The notes under the pieces were generated by a model. That model was not told where the DNA came from. It saw only the letters and a list, made by a program, of their open reading frames with translations, and made no database searches. Source: Actinomycetes bacterium (lineage in GTDB: Bacteria; Actinomycetota; Thermoleophilia; Solirubrobacterales; Solirubrobacteraceae). From it: a DNA stretch of 7,920 bases. The translations under genes and the position numbers were made by a program. Location: positions 1-7,920 of the forward strand of contig JAEXXR010000549.1 of assembly GCA_023405705.1 (NCBI GenBank), given 5' to 3'. The number at the start of each line of letters is the position of its first letter. Positions within the stretch are counted from its first letter, which is position 1. This document shows positions 5,295 to 7,920 of this stretch, in pieces.

Positions 5295-7112
5295 GTGAGC
5301 ATCACTGAAACCGACGCCCCGCCGACCCGCCACCAAAGGCTGCTGGCCTGGGTCGACGAGGTCGCTGCATTGACACAGCCGGATCGCATCCACTGGTGCG
5401 ACGGATCGGCCGAGGAATACGACCGCCTCTGCCAGGAGCTGGTGGACGCCGGGACCTTCGAGCGCCTGTCGGACGCCAAGCGTCCGAACTCTTACCTGGC
5501 GCTGTCGGATCCCGGAGACGTCGCCCGCGTCGAGGACCGGACGTTCATCTGCTCGGAGTCCGAGGAGGACGCCGGCCCGACCAACAACTGGCGCGCGCCA
5601 ACCGAGATGCGCGCGCATCTGGAGCCGCTGTTCCGCGGCTGCATGCGTGGTCGGACCATGTACGTCGTCCCGTTCTCCATGGGTCCGCTCGGCTCCGACA
5701 TCGCCCACATCGGCGTCGAGCTGACCGACTCGGCCTACGTCGCCGTCTCGATGCGGATCATGACCCGCATGGGCGCCGGCGCCCTGGAGGTGCTCGGCGA
5801 GGAGGGCGAGTTCGTCCCCTGCGTCCACTCGATCGGCGCGCCGCTGGCCGAGGGCGAGAAGGACGTGCCGTGGCCCTGCAACGCCGACAACAAGTACATC
5901 GTCCACTACCCCGAGACGCGCGAGATCTGGTCGTTCGGCTCCGGGTACGGCGGCAACGCCCTGCTGGGGAAGAAGTGCTTCGCGCTGCGGATCGCCTCCG
6001 TGATGGCGCGCGACGAGGGCTGGATGGCCGAGCACATGCTCATCCTCAAGCTCACGTCGCCGCAGGGTGAGGTCAAGTACGTCACGGGCGCCTTCCCGTC
6101 GGCGTGCGGCAAGACCAACCTCGCGATGCTGATCCCGACGCTGGAGGGCTGGAGCGTCGAGACGGTCGGCGACGACATCGCCTGGATGAAGTTCGGCGCG
6201 GACGGCCGCCTCTACGCGGTCAACCCCGAGGCCGGCTTCTTCGGCGTCGCCCCGGGCACGTCGGAGAAGACGAACCCGAACGCGATCGCGACCGCCGCCA
6301 AGAACTCGATCTTCACCAACGTCGCCAAGACCGACGACGGCGACGTCTGGTGGGAGGAGATGACGGACGAGGCGCCCGCTCATCTGATCGACTGGCACGG
6401 CAGAGACTGGACGCCCGCGTCCGGCACCCCCGCCGCGCATCCGAACGCGCGCTTCACCGTGCCCGCCGAGCAGGACCCGGCGATCGCGGCGGAGTGGGAG
6501 GACCCGGCCGGCGTGCCGATCGACGCCTTCCTGTTCGGCGGCCGCCGCTCCAGCGTCGTCCCGCTCGTGCACGAGGCGTTCAGCTGGGAGCACGGCGTCT
6601 ACCTCGGCGCGACGATGGCGTCGGAGACGACCGCCGCCGCGACCGGCGCCGTCGGCAGACTGCGCCGCGACCCGTTCGCGATGCTGCCGTTCGCGGGCTA
6701 CAACATGGGCGACTACTTCGCCCACTGGTTGAAGATCGGCGAGCGCGAAGGCGCCCAGCTGCCGAAGATCTTCTACGTCAACTGGTTCCGCAAGGACGCC
6801 GACGGCCGCTGGCTGTGGCCCGGCTTCGGCGAGAACAGCCGCGTGCTGAAGTGGGTCTTCGAGCGCTGCGCCGGCACCGGCGAGGGCGTCGAGACCCCGA
6901 TCGGCATCGTGCCGACGGTCGACGCGCTCGACACCGACGGCCTGGACATCAGCGACGCCGACCTGGCCGAGCTGCTGCGCATCGACGTCGAGGAGTGGAA
7001 GGCCGAGCTGCCCTCCGTCCGCGAGCACCTGGCGAAGTTCGGCGACCAGCTTCCCGCCGAGATCACCGCGCAGGTCGACGCGCTGCAAGCGCGTCTGAAC
7101 GCCGCCTCCTGA
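5295..7112 (+). CDS. pckG: Phosphoenolpyruvate carboxykinase (GTP-dependent)
   Basis: Converts oxaloacetate and GTP to phosphoenolpyruvate, CO2 and GDP, the entry to gluconeogenesis from C4 acids; cytoplasmic, Mn2+/Mg2+-dependent. It has 605 residues from the GTG, about the length of mycobacterial PckG. Landmarks in order: [15 protein letters not shown] (Arg78), [27 protein letters not shown] (from about 114), [12 protein letters not shown] with metal ligand Lys227, AEHMLIL with His247, the P-loop FPSACGKTN with reactive Cys271 and Lys273, GDDIAW with Asp294, [33 protein letters not shown], and [22 protein letters not shown] for guanine-nucleotide binding. Every expected catalytic residue is present, so it should be active. 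The first 30 codons are looser and less GC-rich than the rest, common at gene starts. It follows the MaoC gene by 116 bases with its own Shine-Dalgarno, and a strong terminator follows. Confidence 0.97.
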   Translation: MSITETDAPPTRHQRLLAWVDEVAALTQPDRIHWCDGSAEEYDRLCQELVDAGTFERLSDAKRPNSYLALSDPGDVARVEDRTFICSESEEDAGPTNNWRAPTEMRAHLEPLFRGCMRGRTMYVVPFSMGPLGSDIAHIGVELTDSAYVAVSMRIMTRMGAGALEVLGEEGEFVPCVHSIGAPLAEGEKDVPWPCNADNKYIVHYPETREIWSFGSGYGGNALLGKKCFALRIASVMARDEGWMAEHMLILKLTSPQGEVKYVTGAFPSACGKTNLAMLIPTLEGWSVETVGDDIAWMKFGADGRLYAVNPEAGFFGVAPGTSEKTNPNAIATAAKNSIFTNVAKTDDGDVWWEEMTDEAPAHLIDWHGRDWTPASGTPAAHPNARFTVPAEQDPAIAAEWEDPAGVPIDAFLFGGRRSSVVPLVHEAFSWEHGVYLGATMASETTAAATGAVGRLRRDPFAMLPFAGYNMGDYFAHWLKIGEREGAQLPKIFYVNWFRKDADGRWLWPGFGENSRVLKWVFERCAGTGEGVETPIGIVPTVDALDTDGLDISDADLAELLRIDVEEWKAELPSVREHLAKFGDQLPAEITAQVDALQARLNAAS

Positions 7113-7118
7113 CCCGCA

Positions 7119-7150
7119 CCCGCCCCGGCACCCGGCCGGGGCGGGCACTT
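7119..7150 (+). terminator. Rho-independent-like terminator after pckG
   Basis: CCCGCCCCGGC (7119-7129) and GCCGGGGCGGG (7135-7145) form a perfect 11-bp stem around the loop ACCCG, followed by CACTTT. It starts 6 bases after the pckG stop codon. The T run is short, as is usual for actinobacterial intrinsic terminators. Confidence 0.75.
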
Positions 7151-7225
7151 TCGCCGCTGGACCCTGGACGGTCCGTGAGCGGCCGTACATGCGCTGAAAA
7201 GCGGCACGCTGGCCGGCGGCGCGGA

Positions 7226-7231
7226 TAGAGT
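7226..7231 (+). promoter_or_regulatory. -10 box of a probable leaderless promoter (TAGAGT)
   Basis: TAGAGT fits TANNNT and ends 6 bases before the ATG at 7238; the intervening CGCGCG cannot serve as a Shine-Dalgarno. No convincing -35 is seen. With the terminator upstream, this makes the VOC gene its own transcription unit. Confidence 0.5.
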
Positions 7232-7237
7232 CGCGCG

Positions 7238-7864
7238 ATGTTCGCGCACGTGACCCTGCACGTCGCCGATCTCGGCCGCGCCGAGCGCTTCTACGCGACC
7301 GTGCTCGCGCCGCTGGGGCTCGAGACGGCGCGGGAGGACGGACGGCCGTGCTGGGGCGAGCTGCGGCTCGCGCCGGTCGAGGAGGGGGAGGCGCCGACGC
7401 GCGGGCTCCACCTCGGCTTCGCGGCGCCGTCGCGCGCGGCGGTCGACGCCTTCTGGAGCGCCGGGGTCGACGCGGGCTTCCGCAGCGACGGGGAGCCGGG
7501 GCCGCGGCCGGTCTACCGCGACGACTACTACGGCGGCTTCCTGCTCGACCCCGACGGCAACAGCGCCGAGGCGGTCCGGCACGGGGCGCTGCGCAGCGAC
7601 GGCGTCGTCGACCACCTGTGGGTGCGGGTCGCGGATGTCGAGGAGTCGCGCGCCTTCTACGACGCGCTCGCGCCGGCCGCGGGGCTGCGGCGCGTCTTCG
7701 AGGACACCGCGCGCGTCCGCTACGCGGGGCCGGGGGAGGGCGGCGGGTCGTTCACGCTGATCGCCGACGGGCCGCCGACCTCCGGCCTGCGCGTCGGCTT
7801 CACGGCGCAGGAGCGCGCGAGCGTGCTCGACCCCGACGGCAACTGCATCGAGCTGGTCGCCTGA
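7238..7864 (+). CDS. Two-domain VOC (glyoxalase/bleomycin-resistance fold) protein, second domain shortened
   Basis: Encodes 208 residues in two tandem VOC modules. Domain 1 (1-114) opens FAHVTLHVADLGRAERFYATVLAPLG, continues with HLGFAA (58-63) and PVYRDDYYGGFLLDPDGNSAEAV (from 91), and looks complete, with His at the first strand and Glu111 at the last as likely metal-side residues. Domain 2 (122-208) opens VVDHLWVRVADVEESRAFYDALAP and ends LDPDGNCIELVA. It runs from VGFTAQERASV straight into LDPDGN: 8 residues lie between GF and LDPDGN, against 41 in domain 1. The lost part would be a helix, a loop and a strand (AVDAFW to YYGGF in domain 1). VOC proteins include dioxygenases, isomerases and antibiotic-binding proteins, so no substrate can be assigned. 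The start is set by the leaderless-type TAGAGT. Confidence 0.85.
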   Translation: MFAHVTLHVADLGRAERFYATVLAPLGLETAREDGRPCWGELRLAPVEEGEAPTRGLHLGFAAPSRAAVDAFWSAGVDAGFRSDGEPGPRPVYRDDYYGGFLLDPDGNSAEAVRHGALRSDGVVDHLWVRVADVEESRAFYDALAPAAGLRRVFEDTARVRYAGPGEGGGSFTLIADGPPTSGLRVGFTAQERASVLDPDGNCIELVA

Positions 7865-7920
7865 CGCCGGCGCGGCGCGCATGCGGCGGCCGGGCGGGGC
7901 GGGCGCGTCGTGGGCCGAGC

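Noticed and set aside
4905..7190. Long minus-strand open frame across pckG
   Set aside because: It is antisense to pckG and the MaoC gene, with repetitive Val/Asp/Gly/Arg composition and no recognisable domain.
6773..7882. Minus-strand open frame opposite the end of pckG and the VOC gene
   Set aside because: It spans the terminator and two well-supported plus-strand genes and has shadow-frame composition.
7865..7920. Possible start of another gene at the right edge
   Set aside because: Too short and only GC-rich sequence; an ATG near 7880 has no supporting site.

Overview
The window comes from a very GC-rich, probably actinobacterial chromosome. The phosphoenolpyruvate carboxykinase is the GTP-dependent type and reads very close to mycobacterial PckG. 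One lyase and the MaoC-type hydratase resemble their Streptomyces counterparts from memory. Several genes lack a Shine-Dalgarno sequence and instead have a TANNNT box 6-8 bases before the start codon, as in actinobacterial leaderless transcripts. The base composition together with noticeable AGA arginine codons makes me think of Thermoleophilia/Solirubrobacterales (Conexibacter-like). That placement is inference.

Layout: (1) 104-481 (+), a small protein with weak resemblance to SCP2-type lipid-binding domains. (2) 498-1249 (-), a two-gene unit: a 158-aa three-helix membrane protein followed by an 89-aa arginine-rich protein, joined end to start; neither has a recognised function. (3) 1334-2356 (+), an agmatine deiminase. 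(4) 2455-3369 (+) and 3480-4526 (-), two convergent, distantly related malyl-CoA/beta-methylmalyl-CoA lyase-type (CitE/HpcH superfamily) enzymes with a hairpin-rich gap between them. (5) 4651-5178 (+), a MaoC-type enoyl-CoA hydratase, divergent from the second lyase. (6) 5295-7112 (+), GTP-dependent PEP carboxykinase followed by a strong terminator. (7) 7238-7864 (+), a two-domain VOC (glyoxalase fold) protein whose second half appears to have lost an internal segment.

Regions 4-6 form a plausible metabolic neighbourhood. A mesaconyl-CoA-type hydratase and malyl/methylmalyl-CoA lyases interconvert mesaconyl-CoA, beta-methylmalyl-CoA, glyoxylate, propionyl-CoA, malyl-CoA and acetyl-CoA, the lower part of the ethylmalonyl-CoA pathway and related C2 assimilation routes. 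PEP carboxykinase then links the resulting C4 acids to gluconeogenesis. The diagnostic genes (crotonyl-CoA carboxylase/reductase, ethylmalonyl-CoA mutase) are not in the window, so the pathway is a hypothesis. An itaconate/citramalate or leucine-type route using the same enzyme families is the main alternative.

No RNA gene, insertion sequence, CRISPR array or phage gene is visible. All gaps between genes are shorter than about 130 bases. No clearly new system is present. The least explained genes are the membrane/basic protein pair at 498-1249 and the second malyl-CoA lyase paralogue.
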